Shown: positions 46,500-56,929 of the stretch, one piece after another
How positions within the stretch are numbered: position 1 is the stretch's first letter
Layout: each line of letters starts with the position of its first letter
Source: Monocercomonoides exilis
Lineage: Eukaryota > Preaxostyla > Oxymonadida > Polymastigidae
DNA: 64,000 nt
Direction of reading: 5' to 3'
Assembly (NCBI GenBank): GCA_001643675.2
Contig: LSRY02000026.1
Coordinates: 422,501 to 486,500 of the forward strand
The notes under the pieces: model-generated
What the model saw: only the letters and a program-made list of their open reading frames with translations
Told to the model about the DNA's origin: nothing
Databases searched by the model: none
Translations under genes and position numbers: made by a program

Positions 46500-49400
46500 C
46501 TAATATTCCTGAAGAGGACTCGATGAAAGAATAGGAGTGGAAGTGATTTCTGGGAAGACAAAAGAGTTTTGCTTTCCATTTGCCGAAGAAGAAGAAGAAG
46601 AAGAAGAAGAAAAAGAAGAAGAAGAAGAAGAAGACGAAACAGAAGCTGTTTGAGGGAAGAAGAGAGATTCGAAGTATTTGTGATATTCGTCTGTGAGTGG
46701 AATAATCTCGTCTTCCACTTCGTATTCTGCTGCCATTCCCATTGGATCTTCAAACAGCTTTTCGTATTCGTCTGAAATGTCATTCGTTTCATTCAATTGA
46801 ATGCTCATTCCTGTTTCATTTCTCATCCCCATCTCCTATCTTCTCTGTGAACTGCATGTTTTCATTATTCGTATGGCTGTAATATCGACAAACATCGTCT
46901 CTTAGGTTGTGTTCGCAATTGGCACCTCAAAAAAGACAGGAGAGCCGAAAGAAGAGAAGATCGCACGGGTGGAGGAGAAGTGGTGGAGGTTGAGGCGCTG
47001 AAGAAGACGCCTTTTGGACTGAAAAATAAGAAATAAAAAGAAATTTAAATAAATAAAATAAAAATTAGAATGAAATATTCTTCTTTTAAAAAAACAAACT
47101 TCTTCTCTTTCCTTTCTGCTGACAATCGATTCTTCTGTCTGCTTCTTCACCATTCCTCTCATCTCCACTCCATTTCGATCCATTTGTGTTGCTCTGCCAA
47201 CAGTTCCTGCTGACATTCCCAGCAATTCCTGCTTCTTTCTGTTCTTCTCCTTCTCCTTCTCTTCTCTTCTTCTCATGTCAAACATGAAATCTTCTCCAAC
47301 TACACCGTTTTGCCCGTCTGTTGCCTCAATCGAAGACAGATGATGATTTCTCTTCAGAAGAATTCATCCTTTTGCTGATGTTGTTGAGAGAGAAGGAGGT
47401 TTGATGATTAATTGTGAAATGGTTGATTGCTCAGAAGAGAAAAAAGAGGAAGGAATGGAAGAAGAAGAAGAAGATGATGATGACGATGAAGATAAAAATA
47501 AAGGAGCAGAAGAAGAGGTGGAGAAAGAGGAGGAAGAAGAAGAAATGATGCTTGTTGGTTTGTCTCCTCTGAGCATCATTTCATTCAAAACGATGTTTTG
47601 ACATAAAATTGAATCATTTGCTGATAGATGAGCGGATTTTGCTGTTCCGCTTTGCATTCTCCCTCTTGTTTGTTCTCTTTCTCTTTGAGAGATAGAAAGA
47701 GAATGAGAAAGAGGACGAGAAGAAGCAGAAACGAAAGAAGAGGAAAAGGAGGAAGAAGAAGGCAGAGCTGAAAGATTTGGAGTGAAAACAGTTCTTTTGT
47801 GTGAGACAGACAAAGAAAGAGTGCCCAAATTGAGTGAAAAAAGCGCTTTTGAATGGGAAAGGAAATGAAAAGAGAGGAAAAATGTGATGAGGAAAGGAGA
47901 AGGTGTGGAGTCGGATGCAAAATGAGAAGAAGTTGAAGAAGAAGAAGTGACAGTGGAGACAAAATTTGTGTTGTCTGATGAAGGGAAAGGTAGAGGAGGC
48001 TGATGAGAAGAGGCAGAGGGGATGACAAGAGGAGCATAGATTGAAAAAGAGAGGGTTTTGGAGGCTGTTCCTTAATAAAATGAAGAGTAATATATAAATT
48101 GAAGGAAAGGGAGAGAGAGAGAGAAAAATAAAGATAGTAATAATGAATGTAACAATTATTCAAACAATGAAAGAGAGAAAGAAAGAAATATATAAAAAGA
48201 AATTTATAATCAAACCATTGGTGATTCCTGTGAGTGCCGAGAGCGGCAGAAAAGCGTGTTCGAAGAGCTGTTGCGTCTGCTCGTCCCAAATATCAATTTG
48301 AAGATGGCGTTCCTTCAACGTCTCAAACAAAGTGGAAGAGGAAGAAGGAGAAGAAGGATGAGGCTGGCTTTGCAGGCGGAAAGGGAAGAGGCAGAGGAAG
48401 TCGGAGACGGAAAAGGAGGAAGGAAGAGGAGATATGGAAGAAGAGGAGAGAGAAGATGAAGAGAAAGAAGAGAAAGAAGAAGAAGAAGAAGAAGAAGAAG
48501 AGAAGGAGGAGGAATCAGAAGATGAAGTGAAGAGCGAAACAGGATCAGGAAACGAAAACAGGAGTTGAAGTGGAACCGAAACAGAAATTGAAAGAGGATT
48601 GTTCTGATACGACGTGATGTGATAAGTCAGCTGGTTGGCATTCTCCAACTTGAATAACTCTTCTTCCTCGTCTTCTTCTCCATCTCTCTCTTCATTCTGC
48701 CCTCTTTCCACAATCCCCATCTCCTTCCTTCTCCTCCTCTCCATCTCTCTCTCCCTCTTCTTTCTCTGAATCGCACTCTTTTTCCTCTCCACTTCTGTCT
48801 CCACATAGCCAGGCGGTGTGTAACAGCGAGGCAGCACAATCATCTGGAAGGAGAAGAAAGGCCTTCTTGGCATCTCCACCAGATGAGAAGAAGAAAGCTC
48901 ATTTAAAACCAACGGAGAATCACTCAATTCATTCACAAGGGGTGTCATTTCTGCTGTTTGAGACGGCTGAATAGGCTGTTGTGGCTGCTCTTGTGATGCC
49001 AGAATGCTTATCAACGTCTTTTCATTCGGCCATTTTTGAGTGAAAGACAAGAAAGTGAAGGTGAATTCGCTGCAGAGGTGGTCTTCTGGCTCGTCAGTTC
49101 GGGTGCTTCTGAGAAGAACTTTGGGAAGAGGGGCGATGGGAACAAGGGGAAGCTGCGGAAGAGGTGGAGGGACAATGTGGATGGGATCGGTGGAGGGAGG
49201 TGGCTGGATATGAAATGAGGAAATGAAATTAAAAAAAGAAAAGAACAGAAAAAAGAAAATATATTGAAAGGAAAATAAGTTATTATAATGAATATTATTG
49301 ATAACAAAGCAAACCTCTCTCACATCTCTTTTCACCTGCATTGCTGGTATGTGCTTTGGTGATAGTGGAACGGGTGTCTCATCCTCAGACTCACTCTCTG

Positions 49401-50660
49401 TTTCTGGCTGTTCTTCATCTTTTGTTCTTTTCGTTGCTCTTCTCACAAATAGAAAAGGAGTCTTCACCCAAACAGGAAGAAGAAGAAACTGGCTTTCCGG
49501 CAGCACCAGTTCGAAATAGACGAGCGTTGGGAAGAATTGAGCGGAAGATTTTGGCTCAGGTATTTCGATGGGAGTGGGGTAGTGATATTCTGGCGGGAGA
49601 GGGTCAGGAGGAGGTGGGTCGTCTTCCTTCATGAAGAGGGCGGTGGAGGGAGTTAACACAGAAAAGGGGAATATGGCTTCATCAGCTGTGAATGGGATGG
49701 GAGAAGACAAAGCAGTTTTTGAAGGGTTTTTCGATTTCTCTGCGTTTGGGTCGTATTCTTTGAGAGACAACCATGGAATGTCTGAACTTGTCAGCAGCAG
49801 TTTTGTGGAAGAGGAAGTCGAAGCATTCAGACTCTCTTTTTTCGGCTTGATTATCTTCGGAGGAGGAGTTTGAATACCACTTTTGGAGGCTCCGTGGGTA
49901 GAATCAAAGATGAATTGGTGGGGAATACCTGAGATGTTAAGAGGAGATTATTCATAAAGATTAATAGAAAATAAATAGAAGGAAAATAAACAGAATACAA
50001 TTATTAAATGAAATGAACAATAATAATGATAAGATAAAATAGCTTCAAACCATCAGAATAATATCCAAGAATTGGCTTTGTATTCAACGTCAGTTTGGCT
50101 TCTTTCTTCTTCCAATTCCATTGCTTTTGAGCAGATGAAGCTTTTCTTTCATCTCCATCGTCATCTTCTTCTTCTTCTTCACTTCCACCTCCATCTTTTC
50201 TTCTCTTTTTCTTCTCTTCAGAACTAAACGCTGAATCCAATGAAGAAGAAGAAGAAGAAGAAGAAGAAGTTGGATCATAATTTGCAGGCGGATTGAGAAG
50301 AGGGCATTTAAAAGTGATTAATGATTGCAACTGCTTCATTCGCTTGTCTGTTGAAGCATCTGGCAATGATGTGCTGCTTGAAGAAGAAGAAGAAGAAGAA
50401 AAGGAAGGAGAAGAAGAAAAGGAAGGAGAAGAAAAAGAAGGAGAAGAAAAGAAAGAGAAGGAGGAGAAAGAGAAAGTTAATGCATTTGTGATATGAAAGA
50501 CAGAGTTGTAGAGTGTAATGTGAGATGCTGTGATGAAGTTGTATGAAATGGAAATTGAGTGTCAATTGAAGATGGCTGTGTTGTAGCGGGCAGAAGCAAA
50601 GGAACTGGTGAAATGGAAGAGGAAGAGGAGGAAGAAGAAGAAGAATAGAAAAATGCTTAT
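46500..50660 (-). CDS. Nephrocystin-4-like protein (transition-zone), multi-exon
   Basis: Exons joined over four introns give more than 1000 residues. Three blocks match nephrocystin-4 in the right order: SEFTFTFLSF (human has FTFQFYRF), HLQIDIWDEQ (human LQIDVWDGD), a basic RRREEKEKEK helix, and SPVFFEVPIANTT (human AEFFEFVLKN). Nephrocystin-4 is a scaffold of the ciliary transition zone, which fits a flagellated protist. The protein has long Ser runs encoded by TCT/TTC repeats, and Pro-rich and acidic segments. The N-terminus is uncertain: the frame is open upstream of 50366 without ATG. The frame is broken by TGA at 47364-47366, TAA near 46902 and TAG near 46835 although homology continues. 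This suggests a decaying gene, assembly errors, or unrecognised splicing. The family call rests on recalled motifs, not a search. Confidence 0.55.
47019..47099 (-). other. Intron 4 of nephrocystin-4-like gene
   Basis: 81 bases, donor GTTTGTTTTT, acceptor TTTTTCAG, phase 0; joins SRKEREE to SKRRLLQRL. Also a multiple of 3 without stops. Confidence 0.7.
48071..48215 (-). other. Intron 3 of nephrocystin-4-like gene
   Basis: 145 bases, donor GTTTGATTAT, acceptor TTTATTAAG, phase 1; joins LTGITN to GTASKTLSFS in frame. Confidence 0.75.
49204..49314 (-). other. Intron 2 of nephrocystin-4-like gene
   Basis: 111 bases, donor GTTTGCTTTG, acceptor CATATCCAG, phase 0. Its length is a multiple of 3 and it has no stop, so it can be mistaken for coding. 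Removal joins KRDVRE to PPPSTDPIHI. Confidence 0.75.
49929..50050 (-). other. Intron 1 of nephrocystin-4-like gene
   Basis: 122 bases, donor GTTTGAAGC, acceptor AACATCTCAG, phase 1; joins ILGYYSD-G to IPHQFIFDSTHG in frame. Confidence 0.75.
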
Positions 50661-51305
50661 GAATGAGTTACTTTTTCTTCGAGCATTTTAAATAACAACG
50701 TTAAAATTATGACTTTTAATCAAATCCACATCAGCAACAAAGATATCAAAAAAAATTCCATACAAAACCATTGCATTTTATATAATATAACAATCTTTTT
50801 GATTCCTTCCATCTATCTTCTCCAGTTTTTTCATAAATTTCTTATTTGTTTTCAAAATACAAAATATATTATTATTATGGATATAAAAAAAAAAAGAAAA
50901 AAGAAAAAAGAAAAACAGTGAAGTTGAGGAAAGTTAGATATATTCATGAATTGTCAAATTAGGGAATAAACAATTATTTCAATTTTTTCGACAAATGAAT
51001 AATTTCTCGACCTACAAATTGTTCTCAAAAAATATGTGTCGCAGAGGCCTAATTAATTTTTTGATTTCAATGGATGATATAAATTTTCGTTGTTCATAAT
51101 TTGACACCATTGAAAAAAGAACTTTTTGAAAAAATTTATCATTAATTTTAATGTTACTGTTTTTAAAATTTCGATTTTAACTTTTGTTGTGACATTTTAT
51201 ATTCACATATAAATTATTTATTTGAAATAATATTTAAATTGTGATAGAGATGCAAATTTTTTATATTAAATATGGGTGATTTTTTTTGAAAAAGAAAATA
51301 TGAAA

Positions 51306-51353
51306 TTCACTTTCTTCTCTTCGATCTGAGAGTATCACTTAAGGGTCAGTCAC
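51306..51353. repeat. DIRS left inverted terminal repeat
   Basis: 48 bases beginning TTCACTTTCTTCTCTTCGAT, exact inverse of 55689-55736. Confidence 0.95.
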
Positions 51354-51525
51354 CCAAGCGAATCTGGTTTAAAAAAGTGAAGTGTGGAAAATGCGCGTGA
51401 AAATACAAATTGCGCTTGAAGAGAAAAAGGTGAAATGGGTTTCAAAATGGGTTTTGGGTTGGTATTGCATCTGGAACCTGTTTAAAGCTTTCTTCATAGG
51501 GTGGGAGTGAAAACGCGGTGGGTGA

Positions 51526-51626
51526 AGAGAAGAAAGTGAATTTCATATTTTTTTTTCTAATCAAAACGCAAGCATTTTGATTTACAAGAAAACATTCATT
51601 CACTTTCTTCTCTTCGATCTGAGAGT
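51526..51626. repeat. DIRS internal complementary region
   Basis: Two abutting segments are complementary to the two outer ends of the element. The junction near 51559 would match a joined 3'-5' end of a circular intermediate. Confidence 0.85.
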
Positions 51627-51642
51627 TTGGAGTAATTGGGCG

Positions 51643-52980
51643 TTATGGATTACTTTCTGAATTTTCTCTTTCCATCATTTCTTTTCTTCTCTGTGATCTT
51701 GTTCGAATAATAAACTGGATACATTTTTCTTCGATGATTTCATATGTGTCTTTCTCGTTTTCATTGTTCGTTGTATTAAATTGCTTTTCGTGGATAGATT
51801 GAGACTCATTATCATCTGGTTCTTCGATACGGTCTGGTTGTGAAATCTCTTCTCTTGCTTTCTCTGTTTCATGGCCTTCTGGCAAACGTGATTGTTGATT
51901 GATTGGAATAAATAAATCTTTTTCGTCTGGTGCAGTTGTGGATGGAGGAATTGTGGAAGGCTGTTGAGTTGCTTTCTTTGTCTCTTGATTGGACGATATA
52001 ATCTGTGCCATTTTGTTTGATATGTTAGATCTGAAATAATGTTTAATCACTGTGTTGCTTCTGGGGGATAATCTTGCGAATTTAGCCACCTGTTCGACTG
52101 GAGTTCCTGCCATTGTTAAGGCTGATATGGAGGCATGTTTCAAGGTGTATGGGCTGTAGTTCGACGGGATTCTTGCATCTTTCATCATTTCGCTTGCTGC
52201 TTTTCGAATTGCACGGGCATTCATTGGATCATATGTTGAAGAGCTCAGAAATAGTTTATTTGCAGCTGGATTGTGAATTTTCACACGATCCCATAAATCT
52301 TTAACGGCTGTTGCTGGACATATCAAACTTTCCTTGTCGAGGAATGGGATGACAATGTTGCTTCTTTCAAGTTCAGTTTTAAGTGATGTATTCAGGTTAA
52401 TTGATTGCTCATCTATTTCTGATTCCTTGAGATTGATTCTTTCCAATTCTGTGAAGCGGCACGCAGAGAACATCATGCATAAACAAATTGTTTTCCTTGT
52501 CAGCTGTGAGAATGACAAATTTTCGTTCTGTCCAATCGTTTCTATATACGTGAATAGTTGTTGAGGATTCCACATATCATCCTGTCTCTTTTTCTTTCTG
52601 CATTCCGATCTCCTGAATGATCTAAACAGAATTGAGATCAAGGTGTTCTCTCCAAGTGATTTTCCGTATAATACTGATGTTAGGAAGGAAATGGCAGATC
52701 TGACAATTCTCAATGAAGAAGCTTTCATTCCGTTGTTTTTCAAGGCAACAAACACATCCAAGCATCTTTTTTGCCAAATCTGAAATTTTGAAGGGATGTC
52801 TTTGAATTTTAACTGATCCCATCCGTCTTTGAAATGCGCGAAACCATAAGTGTATCCCATCCATGTTGCACTAGCGACGCTGTTTTTGCACTCTTCGGCC
52901 AGTTCACGTGACATGCTTCTTGATGCTAAAATCTCGTTCCACCACGATTTTCCCTTTTCAGTTATGGATTGATTAGGCAT
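51643..52980 (-). CDS. DIRS tyrosine recombinase
   Basis: The recombinase lies in the same frame as the reverse transcriptase and is continuous with it (the frame is open from 54780 to the TAA at 51643). Core-binding domain: SWWNEILASRSMSRELAEEC to VRSAISFLTSVL. Catalytic domain: first arginine in SACRFTELERI, YTLKHASISAL in place of the HxLRH box (Y for H, K for R), FARLSPRSN, and tyrosine in VIKHYF. A variable acidic tail ends with CIQFIIRTRSQRRKEMM, which is also conserved in the relic at 58024-59502. The enzyme would integrate circular element DNA. The real start is uncertain: it may be made as a long fusion, by frameshifting, or from an internal start. Confidence 0.8.
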   Translation of the reverse strand: MPNQSITEKGKSWWNEILASRSMSRELAEECKNSVASATWMGYTYGFAHFKDGWDQLKFKDIPSKFQIWQKRCLDVFVALKNNGMKASSLRIVRSAISFLTSVLYGKSLGENTLISILFRSFRRSECRKKKRQDDMWNPQQLFTYIETIGQNENLSFSQLTRKTICLCMMFSACRFTELERINLKESEIDEQSINLNTSLKTELERSNIVIPFLDKESLICPATAVKDLWDRVKIHNPAANKLFLSSSTYDPMNARAIRKAASEMMKDARIPSNYSPYTLKHASISALTMAGTPVEQVAKFARLSPRSNTVIKHYFRSNISNKMAQIISSNQETKKATQQPSTIPPSTTAPDEKDLFIPINQQSRLPEGHETEKAREEISQPDRIEEPDDNESQSIHEKQFNTTNNENEKDTYEIIEEKCIQFIIRTRSQRRKEMMERENSESNP

Positions 52981-54185
52981 ATCCTCAGTCTTCCTGGAGG
53001 AAGCGTTGCATTCATTAGCTTCATCCATCTTCCTTCCTTGATTATCTCCTCCGTTCTCCTCCATGTCCAAGAGATGTGATTTGTGTTGTTCAGAAGAGGT
53101 TCCCATATCTGACCTTTCCAATCTGGAAGAAGAAGAAGGACTCGAGCTTTCTCCATCGCTGCTTTTCGGATCACTGCTGGAATCAAGGGAACTGGTGGAT
53201 GCGCAAGAATTGTCTCGTTTCTCCAAGAAATTTGTAACCCGTCTTGACTTAAATTGCTTCCTGGTCCGCACCATCTCGTTGCTTTTGTGTTTTCTTTTGT
53301 CGCGAAAGCATCGAGTGTGATGTGCATCTGAAGTTGTTTGGTGATCTCCTCGAGTGCTTCTTGTTCGACTTCGTAATCTCCTCCTTTTGCCAATCTCGAT
53401 AGTCCATCTGCTCTGACGTTTCTCTCTCCGGGAATATGTTGAGCTTTCACAACCACTTTCAGCAGTTGGGTTTGATTCCATATTCTCTTCAGAAGGGTTC
53501 TGAGATTCGGACCCGCTCCTCATCGATTCAGATTGTAAACTGCTGTTGTGTTGTCTGATCGAATAAGCAGATTTCTTATTTCTTGATTTCGAATGAAATT
53601 TGAGAAATGCGCGATGGCTTGATTTATAGCGAATAGCTCTCTGTAATTTGAACTTTGGTTTCTGACTGGAAGTGGAAGAGTTTTGTGAAAGTCCAGCATT
53701 TGGTTGTTGACTTTTAGTGTTGCGCCTATGGCAAACCCTGATGCATCTGTCGTAAGAATTGCTTCTGGTCGAAACACTGGATTCAATTTCCTTGGTTGGT
53801 TCTCTTTCAGCCTTTCGCTCCACTTCCTGTGGCAATTTGTTATCGATGCATTCACGCGCATTTTTCCTTGCCATCCATTCAGACTCAAAGCTTTGTTTAG
53901 GAGTTTGTACAGTTGTGACAAATTCAGGGAGGCTTCTTGATACACGAATCTGGTTGCATTCAGTTTCCCTATCAACGAGGCAAACTTCTTTATCGAAACA
54001 ACTCTGTTGTACTGGGCAATCCTCCTCCATTTCTTGCACTCTTTCATCAGTTCGGTTTTCTTCGATTCCTCTATCTGTACCACAAACTGATTGGAATTTG
54101 TTGAACATCGAAAGAGTTTTCTCCACAATAATATTGAGTTCCTGCGGGTCTTGATGAAGAAGAACGATATCGTCCAGGTATGCAA
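52962..54185 (-). pseudogene. DIRS RNase H domain and connection, in the second frame
   Basis: This frame carries the acidic sites TTDASGFAIGA, NYRELFAINQAI, IRSDNTTAVYNLN and ERNVRADGLSRL, the D-E-D-D set of retroelement RNase H. One TGA (53520-53522) interrupts it after NLNR. It then runs on as a linker toward the recombinase. RNase H would degrade the RNA template strand. The RT frame stays open across this whole domain, an unusual overlap described in the findings. Confidence 0.8.
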
Positions 54186-54942
54186 TGGCTCTCACGTTCC
54201 ATTCCTCCCTCATGAACTTTAGAACTTTCCTCATCACTTTTGTAAACGTTCGAGGCGCATCTTTGTATCCGAAAGGCATTCCGTGGAAAGCGTAGTATCT
54301 TCCTTTGAAAACGAACGAAAGGAATGGCGATAATTCTTCGCTGACTTTTATTAGATAATAAGCTTGGCTCAAGTCCAATGTGACTGCGTAATCCTTTTCT
54401 TGTATTATTTTCTCCACTGTTCTGTGGTCTTCTTGCTTGTAATAAATCGTCTTGATTGCATTGTTGAGTCTTCGGCAATCCACGATTTGCCTCCAGCCAC
54501 CATCTTTCTTTCTGATTACAAACACTGGGTTCAAATGCTTTTCATCCTCCTCCTGAATTGGCTTGATAATATTTGTTTCCAGTTGCTTCTTGATCATCTC
54601 TGAAAAGGCTTGTTGGGCTTCTTGACTCTTGTGCTCCAAAGGGTTGAATACTCCTGTTTTCTTGAGTGATTCCTTCGCAGCTTTGCTCCTCCATACAGGA
54701 ATTACTCCTTTCCCAATAATTCGTGCTCCTCCAATTTTTTCCCATTCTTCTCGAAATAAGCAAGTTCTTCCTCCAACCATTGCCTCTTGTCGAACTTCTG
54801 TGGGCTGCAGAATGCTGTTCGTTTCTTCTATTGGAATTTTCGCTCCCCTGATTGTCTTCTTGAAGCGAAACCTGAAGCTCTTGGTCGCAGTCGGATTTGG
54901 TTTTGTTGTCTTGACAACCGGGGAGCTCTTTGAAAAAATCTG
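54070..54942 (-). CDS. DIRS reverse transcriptase domain
   Basis: The frame is open from a TAG near 54944; the first ATG is at 54780. Motifs in order are RKKDGGWRQIVDCRRLN, the motif A aspartate in VTLDLSQAYY, HGMPFGYKDAPRTF, and the YLDD box in AIAYLDDIVLLH. All are intact. At about 54090, after LSMFNKFQ, homology moves to a second frame (FVVQIEESKKTELM), so a one-base shift is needed to continue into RNase H. The enzyme would copy element RNA into DNA. Confidence 0.85.
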
Positions 54943-55232
54943 TGGCTAGCTGATCTTCTGGTTGGAATTGTTCTGGCTGTTATCGAACTTCTTCTCATAG
55001 GCCAGCTCGTTGTTTGCAGTTTGAATTGTTGGCTCTTTTCTGTTTTTCTCCATTCTTCAAGGACTTCTGATTGCCTTTGAGTTAGAAGACTGGAAGCTGT
55101 GCTCTCCTTCATCTGTGCAGCTGCCCTAAAGCCGAATCTTCCTTGAATTCTTACAGATCTTGCTTCCTTCAGCGCTTTTGAAACGAATAAAATTGCATCT
55201 GCAATTGATCCTTTTTCGTCATCTTTTTCTTT

Positions 55233-55670
55233 TTATTTCGCATGTGTGTAAAGCAGAATTTTAATGGTCGGATATAGAACAGCTTCAGTTCGCTCGCCTG
55301 CCTTATCCAATGCGTCGTTCATCCAATTATCTGTTCTCGAAGCTGCAGGAGGGGCCTTTGGCAGAAATGGACTTAAATCATCTTCCTTCAGGTCAATAAT
55401 AAGATCTTCCAAATATCTTTCTGGTAAGTCCATATCATATAAGCTGCAATCCGGATCTCTAAGAAATATTATCAAAAAACTTTTTTCCAGATGCAAACTA
55501 TCCTCGCCATGGCTTTCTTTTGCTTCTGTAGCTCCCGGGATCTGTTGGGAAAATTCAGAACTGGAATGAGAAATCACACTTGAAAACATCTCTCCCTGAG
55601 GTCCATCTGACATCATTGATGTAGCAGAATTCAACGCGGGTCCAGTGCTGAGTGGAGAGCTTGGGAGCAT
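55233..55670 (-). CDS. DIRS gag-like protein, N-terminal part
   Basis: 145 codons from an ATG at 55670, shortly inside the terminal repeat, ending at TAA. The product is acidic and Ser/Pro-rich (DLPERYLEDLIIDLKEDDLS; TDNWMNDALDKAGERTEAVL). Position and size suggest the first, gag-like gene of the element. Further fragments up to about 54830, in two frames (for example DQLATDFFKELPGCQDN), may be its broken C-terminus. There is no zinc knuckle. The role is assigned from its place in the element. Confidence 0.5.
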   Translation of the reverse strand: MLPSSPLSTGPALNSATSMMSDGPQGEMFSSVISHSSSEFSQQIPGATEAKESHGEDSLHLEKSFLIIFLRDPDCSLYDMDLPERYLEDLIIDLKEDDLSPFLPKAPPAASRTDNWMNDALDKAGERTEAVLYPTIKILLYTHAK

Positions 55671-55688
55671 TCTTTTTTCAGATTCGCC

Positions 55689-55736
55689 GTGACTGACCCT
55701 TAAGTGATACTCTCAGATCGAAGAGAAGAAAGTGAA
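55689..55736. repeat. DIRS right inverted terminal repeat
   Basis: 48 bases beginning GTGACTGACCCTTAAGTGAT, exact inverse of 51306-51353. Confidence 0.95.
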
Positions 55737-55776
55737 TGAATGTTTTCTTAAAAATCAAAATGCTTGCGTTTTGATT

Positions 55777-56929
55777 CCTTTGAAAATTCGTTCAATCTAT
55801 TTTTTTCTCTGTTTTGAAAAAACTTTGAACTGAATTTTTGATATGAGAAACAAATAAATGATAAAATCAGAAACCAAATAGTTTCGTCTTTTCCACATTT
55901 CTTTCTATGCATGATTATCAAATGTATTCTATTGATTATATTTTTCCAAGCAGTTTTCGCATGTAAATAATCTCAAAACCTAATTTAACAGCCAACCTTG
56001 TTTGTCAAGTTTCTCTCAAAGCCAAATCATTCTTTTTAAAACAAAGTGTCTTCTTTTTGTTCGATTTCATGCTGCATGGTTTCTTATTTTTTTGTTTATG
56101 CAAATAATTTTCATCATCCATTGATCGAAAACACAAAACTATTTGTTATTTTCTACTGTTATTTCTTTCTTAAACTTGAGAATAACAACAGAAAAAATCA
56201 TTTGAAAAAAACTTAACAAAAATTTTTGACAGATTTGAAAATTTAAATGAGGGATAAACGTTTTCCTAATTTGTTGAAGGTTTTTTTTAGAATGAATTTG
56301 TTCTTAAGGTTAGCTGAACTTTGAAATAGAGCTGCCTTTCATGGATAACAACCTTTTATAATTGAAAATCTTTATGAAAATGGAAAGTCTTTCAACTGAA
56401 CAAAATTAAAATCAACTAAAAAAATTTCAGATATTTATCAAAGATTAATCAAAAGATATGAATGCGACAAAGAAAAATCATTATGCTCAGAGTCATTGAA
56501 GAATAATTATTGTGTCAGAAGTTGCTTTTATGTTTTGAAATGAAAATGGCATTCTGAAAATTTCTAATCTTATTCTCATCGATTTTTCATAAAAATTTGT
56601 GCGAATCTCATCTTTTTGAAGTTTTATCGTAATACCTTTTTTCGGTTTTGATTTCTACAAACAAATGAAAGAATATATTAATACCGAAAGGATTTATGAG
56701 ATAAACTTTAAAGAAATCAAAGACAAACTTTTTTTCACGTAATATTCATGTCAAAATGCTTCCACTTTCGATTCTTAAAAATCCCACTCATTTTTTCTCA
56801 AACTTTTCAATATGATGTCAGATGAAGAAAATGTTTTCAAATTCATTTCTGTTATATTCAAGAATAGGATCCTTAATAGTTAAAGAAAACGACAAAACAA
56901 AACAAAAAAAAACTTTTTAAATACCAGAC
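55777..56929. other. AT-rich spacer, no gene seen
   Basis: No recognisable coding sequence or repeat ends between the DIRS element and the Merlin-type relic. Confidence 0.5.

Larger units (their letters stand above)
45368..51049. mobile_element. Candidate TIR-bounded 5.7-kb unit carrying the nephrocystin-4-like gene
   Basis: GCCTCTGCGAC at 45369-45379 and its exact complement at 51038-51048 face outward and are each followed by TA outside. Similarity continues inward (ACATTTTTTGGACAA against ACATATTTTTTGAGAACAA, after a small gap), and both ends are rich in CGAC motifs. The motif is GC-rich in an AT-rich background, which makes a chance pair less likely, but only 11 bases are exact. No transposase is encoded inside. 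It could be a non-autonomous element that captured a gene, or a coincidence. Confidence 0.35.
51289..55776 (-). mobile_element. Full-length DIRS-type tyrosine-recombinase retrotransposon
   Basis: The 4.5-kb element is read leftwards. A perfect 48-bp inverted repeat lies at 51306-51353 and 55689-55736. Next to the recombinase gene an internal complementary region (51526-51626) contains, back to back, the inverted complement of the element's left end (51526-51559 pairs with 51289-51322) and of its right end (51559-51626 pairs with 55709-55776). This is the hallmark DIRS arrangement thought to template closure of a circular intermediate. No target duplication is evident, as expected for recombinase integration. 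Order of domains: gag-like, reverse transcriptase, RNase H, tyrosine recombinase. The genes carry frameshifts and at least one nonsense codon, so this copy is probably inactive. The left end touches a MITE-like terminal sequence (tgggtgattttttttgaa at 51273-51290). Confidence 0.9.

Noticed and set aside
46190-48530. Poly-Leu, poly-Arg/Lys and poly-Glu open frames around the nephrocystin-4-like gene
   Set aside because: Alternative-frame readings of GAA/TTC microsatellites that encode Ser runs in the real frame.
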